Source: an uncultured Flavobacteriales bacterium
GTDB lineage: Bacteria; Bacteroidota; Bacteroidia; Flavobacteriales_D; Crocinitomicaceae
Reading direction: 5' to 3'
Assembly: GCA_903939755.1 (NCBI GenBank)
Contig: CAJAII010000034.1
Span: 1-46,932, forward strand
DNA length: 46,932 nucleotides
Positions 1 to 9,476 of the stretch are shown piece by piece. Each line of letters opens with the position of its first letter. Within the stretch, counting starts at the first letter, position 1. Made by a program: the position numbers and the translations under genes. Below the pieces are notes generated by a model that searched no databases, was not told the origin of the DNA, and saw only the letters and a list, made by a program, of their open reading frames with translations.

Positions 1-549
1 GAATATTTTTTATCGATTGTTTTTTATCAATATCCTTTAATAAATTCCTATTGCTTGCGTTTCGCACATTTATTAATTGTGTTTGTGATCATGATTTCTG
101 TGAATCGTTGTCTAAGTGCATTTAGAGATATTATTCAGGAGAATATACGTTACCAAGATAAACCAATTCAATCGTATTTTCAAATTGCTAAGATAACGTC
201 AACTTGTATTTTTATAATTATGATGTTATCGGTTTTAACGGATCAAACACCAATGTTTTTTGTGACTTCATTGGGTGCTATGACAGCCATTGTTGCCTTG
301 GTTTTTAAAGATACAATTCTTGGATTTATTAGTAGTTTACAATTATCATCGAATGACATGGTTCGAATCGGTGATTGGATTACAATGGATAAAATTAAAA
401 GTGATAGAAAGTGGGATGAAATGCAGGTTGCTTTTTTTAATAAACATCGTTACTTTACTAAAACATCGATTGATAGCCGAGAGGAGAAGAAGAATGATAA
501 CCTCACTGTTATTATTGCCCGATTGGAAGAAAACAACTACCTGGACTAG
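1..549 (+). CDS. MscS-family mechanosensitive channel, 5' truncated by window and apparently shortened
   Basis: The frame is open from base 1, so the true start lies upstream; the first possible start inside the window (TTG at 55) is probably not used. The protein has hydrophobic segments, the stretch DKPIQSYFQIAKI, then the pore-lining helix and GDWITM, which match the YbdG-like branch of the MscS family. In that branch GDWI is followed by a beta domain and a long cytoplasmic part. Here only about 55 residues follow before the stop. A late stretch (NDNLTVIIARLE) resembles the family's distal C-terminal motif, which suggests an internal deletion that kept the frame. It would sit in the inner membrane and release solutes on hypo-osmotic shock if functional. 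It ends one base before the stop of the convergent DUF2490 gene. Family is fairly sure; function of this version is doubtful. Confidence 0.7.
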   Translation, partial: EYFLSIVFYQYPLINSYCLRFAHLLIVFVIMISVNRCLSAFRDIIQENIRYQDKPIQSYFQIAKITSTCIFIIMMLSVLTDQTPMFFVTSLGAMTAIVALVFKDTILGFISSLQLSSNDMVRIGDWITMDKIKSDRKWDEMQVAFFNKHRYFTKTSIDSREEKKNDNLTVIIARLEENNYLD

Positions 550-550
550 T

Positions 551-1264
551 CTAAAGGGTCTTTGAGCTTTTAGGCTTTGATGTACTTTTCTTTGCCTTTT
601 TTTCTTTAATGCTATAACTATAACTTAAGCTGATTACGTGTTTATTAATTATCGCAGGCAAGTTTATTTTTTGATCGTATTGGTAGCCAAATTGAAATCC
701 ATGAGGACCTGAAAAGTCTAAACGGGCCCCAATGAAATAGCGAATTTTATTGAAGCGACGACCTAGGGCTGCATAACTTGGATCATAAAAAAACTCGGCG
801 CTAAGTATGGGAGAAAACACACTGTTGTTAATGTCATATGACAGTTGTGGTTTTATCCGATAAGCTTTATCAAAATCAGACTCATAATCAGCACTGATTC
901 GGTCAAATCCATATTGGTATCTAATGCGCAATCCTGCTGAGAATCTTTTTTTTTCGTAATTAAATTGAGCATTTAAATTGATACGACTGCTTGCGCTATA
1001 TTCATCGCTTAATGACTTGTCCAAAATATACCGAAAATCTATGGAGGGACGAAACCAATCGCACACTTTGTATTTGAAATTTAATTGTGGAAACATAGTT
1101 TCAAACCCATTTTCTCCAATCCGATTTGTCCAATCAAACCCAAAGGACGAACGCTTTGTAAGCGATACTTTAACGCCTGTTTCTGTCCATAATTGGAAAA
1201 CACTTCCTTGACTAAAAAGGCTGGTCACAGAAAAAAACATCCAAAAAACAAGGAGTCGCTTCAT
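551..1264 (-). CDS. DUF2490 family outer-membrane beta-barrel protein
   Basis: A 237-residue protein with a cleavable signal peptide (about residues 1-18, ending SLFSQ). The rest has alternating polar and aromatic residues typical of an outer-membrane barrel, e.g. WFRPSIDFRYILD and GLRIRYQYGFDRIS. The pattern fits DUF2490, a Bacteroidota family of small barrels of unknown function. The C-terminal 15 residues form a Lys/Ser-rich tail after the last strand (HVISLSYSYSI). It lies 6 bases downstream of a lipoprotein gene on the same strand and is probably co-transcribed with it, which suggests a lipoprotein/barrel pair. No substrate can be read from the sequence. Confidence 0.75.
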   Translation of the reverse strand: MKRLLVFWMFFSVTSLFSQGSVFQLWTETGVKVSLTKRSSFGFDWTNRIGENGFETMFPQLNFKYKVCDWFRPSIDFRYILDKSLSDEYSASSRINLNAQFNYEKKRFSAGLRIRYQYGFDRISADYESDFDKAYRIKPQLSYDINNSVFSPILSAEFFYDPSYAALGRRFNKIRYFIGARLDFSGPHGFQFGYQYDQKINLPAIINKHVISLSYSYSIKEKKAKKSTSKPKSSKTL

Positions 1265-1270
1265 ACTTCC

Positions 1271-1681
1271 TTAAACTTTTTTCTTTAAGTTGATTGTCCC
1301 CAAATCAACAGTCTCATCTTTTCCTGAAATTACAACAGTGTCTAATATGTTCGCTCGTTCAAGGCCTGCACACGGAAAGCAATTCTCATAGGCAAAAACG
1401 GTGTAAGTCCCAGGTTTTAAATAATTAAACTCGAAACTTCCATCATAGCTTGTTTTTATGTCATCGTCAAAATAAGTATCTGCAGTTCCATAAACGATAT
1501 AAACGTTTTCATTAGCAAGTACTCCGCTACCATTAAGTTGCGTTAATTGATCATCGTAGTAAAATGTCCCCGTCAACTTACCCTTTATTTTCGCCTTCCC
1601 GCCAAGCCCTTCTGTTTTTACACAGCCTGTAAATAGGAATAGCGCGATTAAAAAAAAGTATTTTTTTACAAATGAATTCAT
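1271..1681 (-). CDS. small lipoprotein with a carboxypeptidase-regulatory-like fold
   Basis: A 136-residue protein whose N-terminus is a lipoprotein signal peptide: basic MNSFVKK, hydrophobic core, lipobox FTGC with the acylated Cys near residue 20. The mature part has a Gly-Lys-rich linker and then a pattern seen in CarboxypepD_reg / SdrD-B-like beta sandwiches (TSYDGSFEFNYLKPGTYTVFAY). Two Cys (CFPC) follow the fold's YxV strand. It is the first gene of a probable operon with the DUF2490 barrel. A TATTTTTG -7 element sits upstream on this strand. Function unknown; probably anchored in the outer membrane. Confidence 0.7.
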   Translation of the reverse strand: MNSFVKKYFFLIALFLFTGCVKTEGLGGKAKIKGKLTGTFYYDDQLTQLNGSGVLANENVYIVYGTADTYFDDDIKTSYDGSFEFNYLKPGTYTVFAYENCFPCAGLERANILDTVVISGKDETVDLGTINLKKKV

Positions 1682-1703
1682 GGTATTTCTGTTTAGTTCA
1701 TAG

Positions 1704-1711
1704 CAAAAATA
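1704..1711 (-). promoter_or_regulatory. -7 element for the lipoprotein/DUF2490 operon
   Basis: Read on the minus strand this is TATTTTTG, matching the Bacteroidota sigma-ABfr consensus TAnnTTTG, 22 bases upstream of the lipoprotein start codon. No TTG -33 element at the usual spacing is seen, so the call is tentative. Confidence 0.4.
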
Positions 1712-1806
1712 CGATTATTTCTTCTCGTCGACTAATAAGCAAGTTTTTCCGACTTTTTAAGTTAACAAAATTTTAATGTATTTTTATCAACAAATTCAGT
1801 TGAATT

Positions 1807-4800
1807 ATGGTAAAAGCGATCTACTTATTTTGTTTCATTTCTGTTTCATTATCCTTATTCGGACAAGTGAAAATCAACGAATACTCTTGTTCAAATATTA
1901 GCGGTCCAACCGATGCGTATGGTGAGCGTGAAGATTGGATTGAGTTGTTAAATACAACTGCGGCACCCATTGATTTAACGGGTTGGTATTTATCAGATAA
2001 AGCAACAAACCTTACTAAATGGTTAATTCCCAGCGGTTCTATTCCGGCAAATGGCTTCAAAATGGTTTTTTGTTCGAAAAGGAATTTAGTAAATGGAAAT
2101 CAATACCACCCCAACTTTAACCTTTCTCAAACGGAAGGGGATTGGGTTATTTTATTAAATCCATCATTGGTTGTTGTTGATTCTTTCAAAATTGTTCACA
2201 TGACAAAATCCAACCATTCTGTCGGACGAACGACCAATGGTGCGGCAACATTTAGTTTATTTACGACTCCCACTCCAAACGCAAATAATAGCGGTGCCGT
2301 TAATTTTTACATGCCAACGCCTGTTTTCAACTTGCAAGCAGGGTTTTATCCCGCGGCACAGTCTATTTCGATTACCTGTCCTGACCCCACCGCAACGATT
2401 CGTTATACCTTAGATGGTTCTGATCCTGTAGTGACGTCCCCTATCTATTCAGCGCCGATACCAATTGCCACCACAAAAGTGTTAAGGGCAGTGGCATTTG
2501 GTGCCAATTTACCTTCTTTCACCGCGACAAACACTTATTTTATTAATGTAAACCATTCTATACCAGTTGTCTCTGTTTCTGGTCAAGGCGTATATACCTT
2601 GCTCCAAGGAACTCAATTCACCCCCGTTGGCTCTTTCGAATTATTTGAAGACAATGGTGTTTTTATTGATGAGGGACAAGGAGAATTTAACGAACACGGA
2701 AATGATTCTTGGGGCTATCCTCAAAGAGGATTTGACTTTATTTTGAGAGATGAATTTGGTTATAATGGAGATTTAGAACATGTTATTTTTCCGGAAAAAG
2801 CAAGAGATAACTTCCAACGTTTAATCTTAAAGCCTGCCGCAAGTGATAATTATCCATTTGAAAATGGGGCGCATATTCGTGATGCTTTTATTCATGAACT
2901 ATCTATTAAAGCTGACATGAAATTAGATGAAAGAACATGGAGACCCTGTGTGATCTATTTGAATGGACAGTATTGGGGCGTTTATGAATTAAGGGAAAAA
3001 GTAGACGATGCTGATTATACGGACTTTTACTATAATCAAGATAAGTTCAATTTATACTATTTAAAAACTTGGGGTGGCACTTGGCAAGATTATGGCGCGC
3101 CGAACGCCTTGCCCGATTGGAACAATTTGAAGAACTATATTGCCACCAATAGTATGGCAAATCCAACCAACTTTGCTTATGTGGATAGTTTGCTAAATTG
3201 GGAATCACTTTGTGATTATTTTATGTTCAATTCGTATGTCGTTAATCAAGATTGGCTGAATTGGAATACCTCTTGGTGGAGAGGACTCGATACAACTGGT
3301 GATAAGAAAAAGTGGCGTTATGCGCTTTGGGATATGGATGCTACTTTTGGTCACTATATCAATTATACGGGAATCCCCGACCCAAGTGCCAATGCCGATC
3401 CGTGTAATGCCGAAAACTTACCGAATCCCGGTGGGCAAGGACACACGGACATACTAGAAAAACTTATTTTGGAAAATCCCTTGGTAGAACAGTATTATAT
3501 CACACGGTACATTGATTTGATAAATACCAATTTTTCTTGTGATACCATGATTATGCTTCTCGATAGTATGGTCAATGAAATCGCTCCTGAAATGACGGCA
3601 CATTGTGCCAAATGGGGAGGAACATACGCTGGATGGCAATCGAAAGTTCAAACACTCAGGAATTTTATAAATGCTAGGTGCTTAGCCTTGGAGCAAGGCC
3701 TCATCGATTGTTATTCTTTGAGTGGACCTTTTCCTGTTACTTTCGATGTGACACCTGTTAACGCGGGAAAAATAAAAGTAAATTCAATTTGGCCACCGTC
3801 TTATCCATGGTCTACTACGTATTTTGGAGGAATAAACACCAATATCATTGCACAGGCCAATCCGGGGTATATATTTAGTAATTGGACCTATGTTACAGGG
3901 CCTCTACTTTTTCCGATTGCACAAGACACCAATGGCGTGAACATTACTGGCCCTGAAACCATTGTAGCGGTATTTGTAGCTGACAATCCTGATTTGGATG
4001 GTGATGGTTGTTTGAATGTGGATGAAATTGCTGCAGGGACAAATCCTAATAATCCTGACACTGACGGCGATGGTGAAAACGATTGTGCGGAACTAGGACC
4101 AAATCCTTTGACTCCTTTGGATACGGACGGTGATGGCATTATTGATGCCTTAGATTCTTCTGTTGCCGATACAGATGGCGATGGGGTCAACGATGAAACT
4201 GATCCAGCTAATAATGATCCGTGTATTCCCAATCTTACCGCGCCAAACTGCGATTCGGATGGGGATGGATTAACCTACAGCCAAGAAACGGCCGAAGGGA
4301 CCAACCCATCTAATCCAGATACAGACGGCGATGGAATTAATGATGGAACAGAAGTTGCAAATGGCTCTGATCCAATGAATCCTTGCGATCCAGACGACTC
4401 TTTACCATTATGTCAAATCGATACAGATGCTGACGGATTAACAGATGCGCAAGAAGGTGTTTTGGGAACAGATCCTACCAATCCAGATTCAGATGACGAT
4501 GGGTACAGTGATGGACAAGAAGTTACCAATGGTTCCGACCCATTAGATCCATGTGATCCCGATGATAGTTCTCCAGAATGTGCTACCGGTATACATGTGC
4601 CAACAGCATTTTCTCCTAATGGAATCGGAACAGAAGCAAACAACGGTTATTCGATTATTGTTGGAAATGACATTGCGTCTTTCACCTTCAATGTGTATGA
4701 TAGATGGGGCAATTCAATGTATCAATCGAGCACTAGAAATTTCGTTTGGGATGGAACATATAAAGGAAATAATTGCAATTCAGGTGTTTATGCGTATATC

Positions 4801-4866
4801 ATCGATGTGCTATATATTGATGGTACAAAAGAAACGCTATCTGGAAATATAACGCTAATTCGTTAG
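1807..4866 (+). CDS. CotH-like secreted protein with lamin-tail, Ca-binding repeats and T9SS type B sorting domain
   Basis: A 1019-residue exported multidomain protein. In order: signal peptide (ending near LFGQ); lamin-tail domain (about 20-150, motifs EDWIELLN and DLTGWYLSD); chitobiase/hexosaminidase C-terminal-like domain (about 170-245, [12 protein letters not shown]); CotH domain (about 290-630, with [20 protein letters not shown] and [14 protein letters not shown]); a beta-repeat region with PGYIFSNW (about 645-720); seven or more thrombospondin type 3 / EF-like repeats (DTDGDG, about 724-915); and a CHU_C type B sorting domain (about 926-1019, with TAFSPNG, YDRWGN and the final ITLIR). 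CotH proteins in spores are protein kinases; whether this one phosphorylates anything is unknown. It should cross the outer membrane by type IX secretion. The stop is one base from the PorP/SprF gene. Confidence 0.9.
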   Translation: MVKAIYLFCFISVSLSLFGQVKINEYSCSNISGPTDAYGEREDWIELLNTTAAPIDLTGWYLSDKATNLTKWLIPSGSIPANGFKMVFCSKRNLVNGNQYHPNFNLSQTEGDWVILLNPSLVVVDSFKIVHMTKSNHSVGRTTNGAATFSLFTTPTPNANNSGAVNFYMPTPVFNLQAGFYPAAQSISITCPDPTATIRYTLDGSDPVVTSPIYSAPIPIATTKVLRAVAFGANLPSFTATNTYFINVNHSIPVVSVSGQGVYTLLQGTQFTPVGSFELFEDNGVFIDEGQGEFNEHGNDSWGYPQRGFDFILRDEFGYNGDLEHVIFPEKARDNFQRLILKPAASDNYPFENGAHIRDAFIHELSIKADMKLDERTWRPCVIYLNGQYWGVYELREKVDDADYTDFYYNQDKFNLYYLKTWGGTWQDYGAPNALPDWNNLKNYIATNSMANPTNFAYVDSLLNWESLCDYFMFNSYVVNQDWLNWNTSWWRGLDTTGDKKKWRYALWDMDATFGHYINYTGIPDPSANADPCNAENLPNPGGQGHTDILEKLILENPLVEQYYITRYIDLINTNFSCDTMIMLLDSMVNEIAPEMTAHCAKWGGTYAGWQSKVQTLRNFINARCLALEQGLIDCYSLSGPFPVTFDVTPVNAGKIKVNSIWPPSYPWSTTYFGGINTNIIAQANPGYIFSNWTYVTGPLLFPIAQDTNGVNITGPETIVAVFVADNPDLDGDGCLNVDEIAAGTNPNNPDTDGDGENDCAELGPNPLTPLDTDGDGIIDALDSSVADTDGDGVNDETDPANNDPCIPNLTAPNCDSDGDGLTYSQETAEGTNPSNPDTDGDGINDGTEVANGSDPMNPCDPDDSLPLCQIDTDADGLTDAQEGVLGTDPTNPDSDDDGYSDGQEVTNGSDPLDPCDPDDSSPECATGIHVPTAFSPNGIGTEANNGYSIIVGNDIASFTFNVYDRWGNSMYQSSTRNFVWDGTYKGNNCNSGVYAYIIDVLYIDGTKETLSGNITLIR

Positions 4867-4867
4867 G

Positions 4868-5893
4868 ATGTTCAAGTGCTTTTTTGGCTTTTTAGTAGCG
4901 ATATTTAGTAGTCATCTTGTTGCACAAGATTATCATTTTTCACAATTTGATAAAGTGTTGATGGTACTAAATCCGGCTACTGTGGGAAATTTTGAAGGGT
5001 TCGAACGGCTTAGTATTCAAAATAGAAATCAATGGATTGGTGCCGGAACGCAATTTACAACCACCATGGCTTCTGCCGAACTCACCTTTGGTAAAACAAC
5101 AAGAAAAAATGATCCATTTGTCGGCTTAGGAATTTTATTTCTAAATGATGTGGGAGGGGACTCCAAATTCGGAATGACATCAGGAGGTATTTCATTAAGT
5201 GGGAATTTACCCCTTTCAAAATCACACCGTTTATCCGCGGGGATTCAAACTTCCTTCAACAATCGAAATGCCGACTTCTCAAATTTGTCCTTTTATTCGC
5301 AATGGAACGGAAGTGAATTTGATCCGAGCATCCCTATTGATGAACCAAATCAGTTGGCGTCATTTAGTTATGTTGATGCAGGTTTAGGAATTCATTATTC
5401 TTTTGATAAAAAGAGTAATTCCAGCAGTGGTGGGAAACAATTGGTGTTTTCCAGTGGCTTCTTTATTCAACACATTAATCAACCCAAATTGCGTTACAAT
5501 GCCTTAACGCTAGATAGGCTCAATGCAAAATATGGTTTATATGTGTCTTCTAAATTAGGAATAAATACAGTTGCGGGTATTGAGCTGAAAGTAGCGCAAT
5601 TTTTTCAAGGCACACATTATGAAGGGCTATATGGGGCGTTTTATAACTTAAAATTAAATCGCGCTTCAAAGGCTACTAACTTGAGAAATGAAAAAATGCT
5701 AAGCGCTGGGTTTTACTTTCGTTCTACAGGTGCCTTGATACCGACTTGTTATATGGACCTTGGCGCTTGTCAATTTGGGGTTTCGTACGATCAAGAACTT
5801 GGCAAGCTATCTCGGGCATATCGCAGCTCCCTAGAATTTTCATTTAGCTTCACCCTAACCAAGCGGTCTATATTTACCGGTAAAAAGTTGTAG
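4868..5893 (+). CDS. PorP/SprF family type IX secretion outer-membrane protein
   Basis: A 341-residue barrel protein with a signal peptide ending SHLVAQ and the hallmark QDYHFSQFDKVLMVLNPATVG of PorP/SprF proteins (sequence begins ..AQDxHFSQF..xLxLNPAxxG in this family). The final residues (SLEFSFSFTL) look like a closing beta strand, followed by a short basic tail. Its ATG lies one base after the stop of the type B cargo gene, so they are almost certainly co-translated. In Flavobacterium johnsoniae SprF is needed for secretion or surface attachment of the type B protein SprB; this pair has the same order. I infer that this protein is the dedicated anchor or exporter of the CotH-like protein. 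Confidence 0.9.
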   Translation: MFKCFFGFLVAIFSSHLVAQDYHFSQFDKVLMVLNPATVGNFEGFERLSIQNRNQWIGAGTQFTTTMASAELTFGKTTRKNDPFVGLGILFLNDVGGDSKFGMTSGGISLSGNLPLSKSHRLSAGIQTSFNNRNADFSNLSFYSQWNGSEFDPSIPIDEPNQLASFSYVDAGLGIHYSFDKKSNSSSGGKQLVFSSGFFIQHINQPKLRYNALTLDRLNAKYGLYVSSKLGINTVAGIELKVAQFFQGTHYEGLYGAFYNLKLNRASKATNLRNEKMLSAGFYFRSTGALIPTCYMDLGACQFGVSYDQELGKLSRAYRSSLEFSFSFTLTKRSIFTGKKL

Positions 5894-5898
5894 CAGAT

Positions 5899-7422
5899 TT
5901 AGACGTTATCATTTAAGAAGGAATGCCATTGTTGGCTTTGTTTTTCGTTCAAAACACGTGGCATTTTGTTTTGCCCTCCCTCCTTACCAAGAAAAGACAT
6001 GTACTTGTAAATCGTGCCGCTTGGTACGATTGTTATTTTTGGATCGTTCAAGGTATATTTCCGTGCCGATTTGTAATCATCATTAATTTTGCTGAGCTCT
6101 CGGTCAATTTGTTTTATTAGTTTGTCGGCATCACTATTTTTCTGGTCGGATTCGAAATAAAAATGGTGGCACTGCGCAACTAAATCCACTGAAATGGTGA
6201 ATTCTGGTTCAAATTGCATTCCTTTTTGTTTGCATTTTTCTAAGGCGGAATGGATATTATCCAAGGATAAATGTTCCCCACAAAGACTTAAGAATTGCTT
6301 GATTCGTCCTGTAATAATAATTTCTCTTTCTGAGATATTCGTAAAACGCACTAAGTCTCCTAATAAATACCGCCATAAACCAGCGTTTGTTGAAATAACC
6401 AATGCGTAATCAACGCCCAATTTCACTTCACTAATAGTGATAGCATTATGTTTTGATATTAATTCCCCTTCTTCGTTGAAGTATTCTGAATTGAAAGGGA
6501 TAAATTCAAAGAAAATATTGCTGTTTACCAATAATTTCATGCCTTTTTTTTCAGGGGAAACTTGGTAAGCGAAATATCCCTCACTTGCTAAATAGGTGTC
6601 TAAAAGAAAAACTTTTTTCCCGCATATTTTATTAAATCGCTCTTCATAGGGCCCCATAAATACACCGCCATGAACATACACTTCTAAATTAGGCCATATT
6701 TGATGGATGTTCTCCAGTTGATAGCGCTCGATGATCCTTTCAAATAGCATTATGCACCAACTTGGTATTCCAGCAATGATACTAATATTCCAGTTGGGTG
6801 CTTTTTCAACGATGGCATTTATCTTTTCATTCCAATCCTTGATGGTTGAGATTTTATCACCGGGCTTTGTTAATGGTTTTACTAATAAGGAAAGGTGCTT
6901 CTTTAAAATACCACTTAAATCACCTTCAATATGCCTTCCTGTTTTAATTAATTTAGTAGAACCACCAACGGCGAGCATACTGGACTCGAAAAAAGCGTCT
7001 TTTAGGTCCAATTCATGCAAAATTGAGAATTGCATGAGGCTCGTCTTTTGAAAGGAACGAATCATCTGTATGGAAACAGGAATTCTTTTACTGGGTGAGC
7101 CAGTTGTCCCGGAGGATAAGGCAAAATATTTTACTTTTCCTACCCATGTATTGTCTTTTTCGCCTTCAATTGTTTTATAAAGCCATTTGTCGTAAAATTC
7201 TTCGTAATCATTAATGGGTACAGTGGATTGGTAATTACTTACAATGTCTGATTGCTCAATAATCTCACTAAAGTTGTGGTAAAACCCAAACTTAGTATGC
7301 TTTGCCATTTGGAGTAAACGCCGTAACACAACCAATTGATTTTTATAGTCAATATGTCGTCTGTTAATTCGTTTGTGGCTAATGGCAGTTGATTTTTTTA
7401 AAAGCCTACCGATTATTTTCAT
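5899..7422 (-). CDS. GH3 auxin-responsive-promoter family protein (acyl-adenylate/amidosynthetase fold)
   Basis: A 507-residue protein with the full length and motifs of bacterial GH3 proteins: SSGTTGSPSKRIPVS (ATP/phosphate loop, about 105-118), YVHGGVFMGPYEERF, the ATP-binding segment LWRYLLGDLVRF, and ITGRIKQFLSLCGEHL near the hinge to the C-terminal lid. Plant GH3 enzymes adenylate a carboxylic acid (jasmonate, auxin) and join it to an amino acid. Bacterial members are widespread in Bacteroidota; their substrates are mostly unknown. It faces porP/SprF with 5 bases between the stops and has no operon partner. No signal peptide, so cytoplasmic. Confidence 0.85.
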   Translation of the reverse strand: MKIIGRLLKKSTAISHKRINRRHIDYKNQLVVLRRLLQMAKHTKFGFYHNFSEIIEQSDIVSNYQSTVPINDYEEFYDKWLYKTIEGEKDNTWVGKVKYFALSSGTTGSPSKRIPVSIQMIRSFQKTSLMQFSILHELDLKDAFFESSMLAVGGSTKLIKTGRHIEGDLSGILKKHLSLLVKPLTKPGDKISTIKDWNEKINAIVEKAPNWNISIIAGIPSWCIMLFERIIERYQLENIHQIWPNLEVYVHGGVFMGPYEERFNKICGKKVFLLDTYLASEGYFAYQVSPEKKGMKLLVNSNIFFEFIPFNSEYFNEEGELISKHNAITISEVKLGVDYALVISTNAGLWRYLLGDLVRFTNISEREIIITGRIKQFLSLCGEHLSLDNIHSALEKCKQKGMQFEPEFTISVDLVAQCHHFYFESDQKNSDADKLIKQIDRELSKINDDYKSARKYTLNDPKITIVPSGTIYKYMSFLGKEGGQNKMPRVLNEKQSQQWHSFLNDNV

Positions 7423-7507
7423 TTCATTGTTTTTAATGTTTCAATATAGAACACATAACCCGGCAAAAATAATCAAAGAAATAAGATAAATTTTCCATAT
7501 TTTCACC

Positions 7508-7515
7508 TAAATTTG
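7508..7515 (+). promoter_or_regulatory. -7 element upstream of the universal stress protein gene
   Basis: TAAATTTG matches TAnnTTTG and ends 17 bases before the ATG at 7533. A matching -33 TTG is not visible. Confidence 0.4.
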
Positions 7516-7532
7516 TAAAAAAAAATAAAGTT

Positions 7533-8369
7533 ATGAAACAAAAGTCTTTTGTTGTTCCTCATGATTTCACACCAGCTGCTGACATCGCTTTACAACACGC
7601 AATCGCTTCTGCAAAAGCTACTAACACGGTAATTCAATTATTACACGTTGTAGCGAAAGAAAGTGAGATCAAAGAATCTACTATAAAATTAGATCAAGTA
7701 ATCGAAAGCAATGTTACTGATGGAGTAGAATTAATTCCTAATATTCGTATTGGAAATATTTTTGATGACATAAGGGACTTTGCTTCCGAACATCAGGCAG
7801 AGCTAATTTTTATGGGAACTCATGGGGCACATGGTTGGCAACATGTTGTGGGTAGTAACGCGTTAAAAGTAGTTACTGATTCACACGTTCCTTTTATTAT
7901 AGTGCAAGAAAAAGCAGTTAAAAGCACTGGTTATGACACAATTGTTGTACCAATGGATTTACATAAAGAAACCAAACAAAAACTTTCGATTGTCGCTAAC
8001 CTTGCGAAATATTTCAATTCAAAGGTTCATGTGGTAACACCTATAGAAACAGATTCCTATTTAAAGCATCAATTAGAAACCAATATATTGTATGCTGAAC
8101 GATATTTTGCGCAAAGAGAAATTGAAATGTTTACTGCTCTTTTGCCAAGCAGCGGTTTTGACAAAGAAGTTGTTAAACATGCGGTAAGTGTGGGTGCTGA
8201 CCTAATTGCAATTATGAATATGAATCGCAATAGCCTTTTAAATGTTATTACTTCAAATCATGAGCAATACATGATTACCAATGAAGCGCTTATTCCAACC
8301 CTACTTGTAAATCCGGTAGAAGCAAAGAGTGTTCATGGCAATTGGTACAGCCAAGGGATTTCGTTCTAA
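7533..8369 (+). CDS. universal stress protein, two UspA domains
   Basis: A 278-residue protein with two Usp domains. The first (about 3-130) opens with FVVPHDFTPAADIALQHA and carries the ATP-binding pattern in MGTHGAHGWQHVVGSNALKVV, close to G-2X-G-9X-G(S/N). The second (about 137-270) starts DTIVVPMDL but its equivalent loop (AIMNMNRNSLLNVITSN) lacks the glycines, so it probably does not bind nucleotide. Proteins of this type are induced in stationary phase or stress. The fructose-1,6-bisphosphatase gene follows after 6 bases, suggesting an operon and a link between stress and gluconeogenesis. The link is inference. Confidence 0.88.
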   Translation: MKQKSFVVPHDFTPAADIALQHAIASAKATNTVIQLLHVVAKESEIKESTIKLDQVIESNVTDGVELIPNIRIGNIFDDIRDFASEHQAELIFMGTHGAHGWQHVVGSNALKVVTDSHVPFIIVQEKAVKSTGYDTIVVPMDLHKETKQKLSIVANLAKYFNSKVHVVTPIETDSYLKHQLETNILYAERYFAQREIEMFTALLPSSGFDKEVVKHAVSVGADLIAIMNMNRNSLLNVITSNHEQYMITNEALIPTLLVNPVEAKSVHGNWYSQGISF

Positions 8370-8375
8370 TTAAAC

Positions 8376-9365
8376 GTGTCTAAACTAGTTTTCTTATCTG
8401 ATTTTGTCTTACAAGAGCAAGATGTTTCACCTGACATTGCTAAGGTTTTAGCTGCAGTAGAAATCGCTTCAAAAATAGTTTCTCATGATATCCGTCAGGC
8501 CGGATTAGTAGACCATATTCTCGGTGCTCAAGGACTTGATAACATCCAAGGGGAGGCTCAGCAAAAATTGGATTTAGTAGCGGACGATGCTTTCATTGAC
8601 GCTTTTCAGAATTGTGGTGCCGTATGTGGTATCGCTTCAGAAGAGAATGAGGATTTTGTTGCTTTTACTTCTGATGAAGCAAAAAATGCGGATCTAATTG
8701 TTTTGTTTGATCCCCTAGATGGCTCAAGTAATATTGACGTAAACGTTTCAATAGGAACTATCTTTTCAATCTACAGAAGAGTTTCTGCAAAAGGAACGCC
8801 TGCAACTTTAGAAGACATGTTGCAGCCCGGAACCGAGCAGGTTGCCGCTGGCTATGTTTTATACGGGTCTTCCACTATGTTGATCTATGCTGCAGCAAAA
8901 GGGGTGAACGGTTTTACGCTAGATCCTCAATCCAATCAATTTTGTTTATCACATCCTAATTTATTGATGCCTTCCGTTGGCCGAATGTATGCCATGAACG
9001 AAGGAAATATTAATGCTTGTGACCCCAAACTTAAATCATACTTAGCCTATTGTCAAAGCGACGAAAATGATTTCAACGCACCTTATTCAGGGCGATACAT
9101 TGGATCTTTAGTAGCAGACTTTCATCGTAATTTGATTAAAGGAGGAATTTATATTTACCCTGCCGTTCATGCGCATCCTGCTGGAAGGTTACGCTTGTTG
9201 TACGAGTGCAATCCCTTGGCTTTTATTGCTGAAAAATCAGGTGGTCTCGCCACAACTGGACAGGAAAGAATCTTGGAATTAAAACCGACCTCCCTTCATC
9301 AACGGGTTCCTTATTTTGTCGGGTCGAAAAACATGGTGGAGAAAGCGATGAGCTTGCTTCAATAA
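8376..9365 (+). CDS. fbp: class 1 fructose-1,6-bisphosphatase
   Basis: Hydrolyses fructose-1,6-bisphosphate to fructose-6-phosphate, the committed step of gluconeogenesis. The 329-residue protein has the family's usual length. The metal-binding signature DPLDGSSN is at residues 112-119 with the partner acidic pair SEE at 88-90. The substrate-binding stretches GRYIGSLVADFHRNLIKGGI and GRLRLLYECNPLAFI are intact. The start is GTG at 8376, six bases after the universal stress protein stop; no nearby ATG would keep the N-terminal helix. Cytoplasmic. No terminator-like hairpin follows. Confidence 0.95.
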   Translation: MSKLVFLSDFVLQEQDVSPDIAKVLAAVEIASKIVSHDIRQAGLVDHILGAQGLDNIQGEAQQKLDLVADDAFIDAFQNCGAVCGIASEENEDFVAFTSDEAKNADLIVLFDPLDGSSNIDVNVSIGTIFSIYRRVSAKGTPATLEDMLQPGTEQVAAGYVLYGSSTMLIYAAAKGVNGFTLDPQSNQFCLSHPNLLMPSVGRMYAMNEGNINACDPKLKSYLAYCQSDENDFNAPYSGRYIGSLVADFHRNLIKGGIYIYPAVHAHPAGRLRLLYECNPLAFIAEKSGGLATTGQERILELKPTSLHQRVPYFVGSKNMVEKAMSLLQ

Positions 9366-9476
9366 TAATTTTTTTCAAAGCATAAATCGAATTCGCTCTT
9401 GTTTTGGATACGATTTGATTTTATAGGCTTCTAATGCTTGTTCATTTCTATAGAATAGGTAATTTCGCGCCAACGA

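Noticed and set aside
3888..4643. Minus-strand open frames rich in Ser/Pro opposite the calcium repeats
   Set aside because: They are antisense reflections of the GAYGGxGAY repeat bias of the DTDGDG units, not genes.
9366..9476. Minus-strand open stretch ending NEQALEAYKIKSYPKQERIRF
   Set aside because: Protein-like composition but no start codon before an upstream stop in the mfd region, and no family match; treated as chance.
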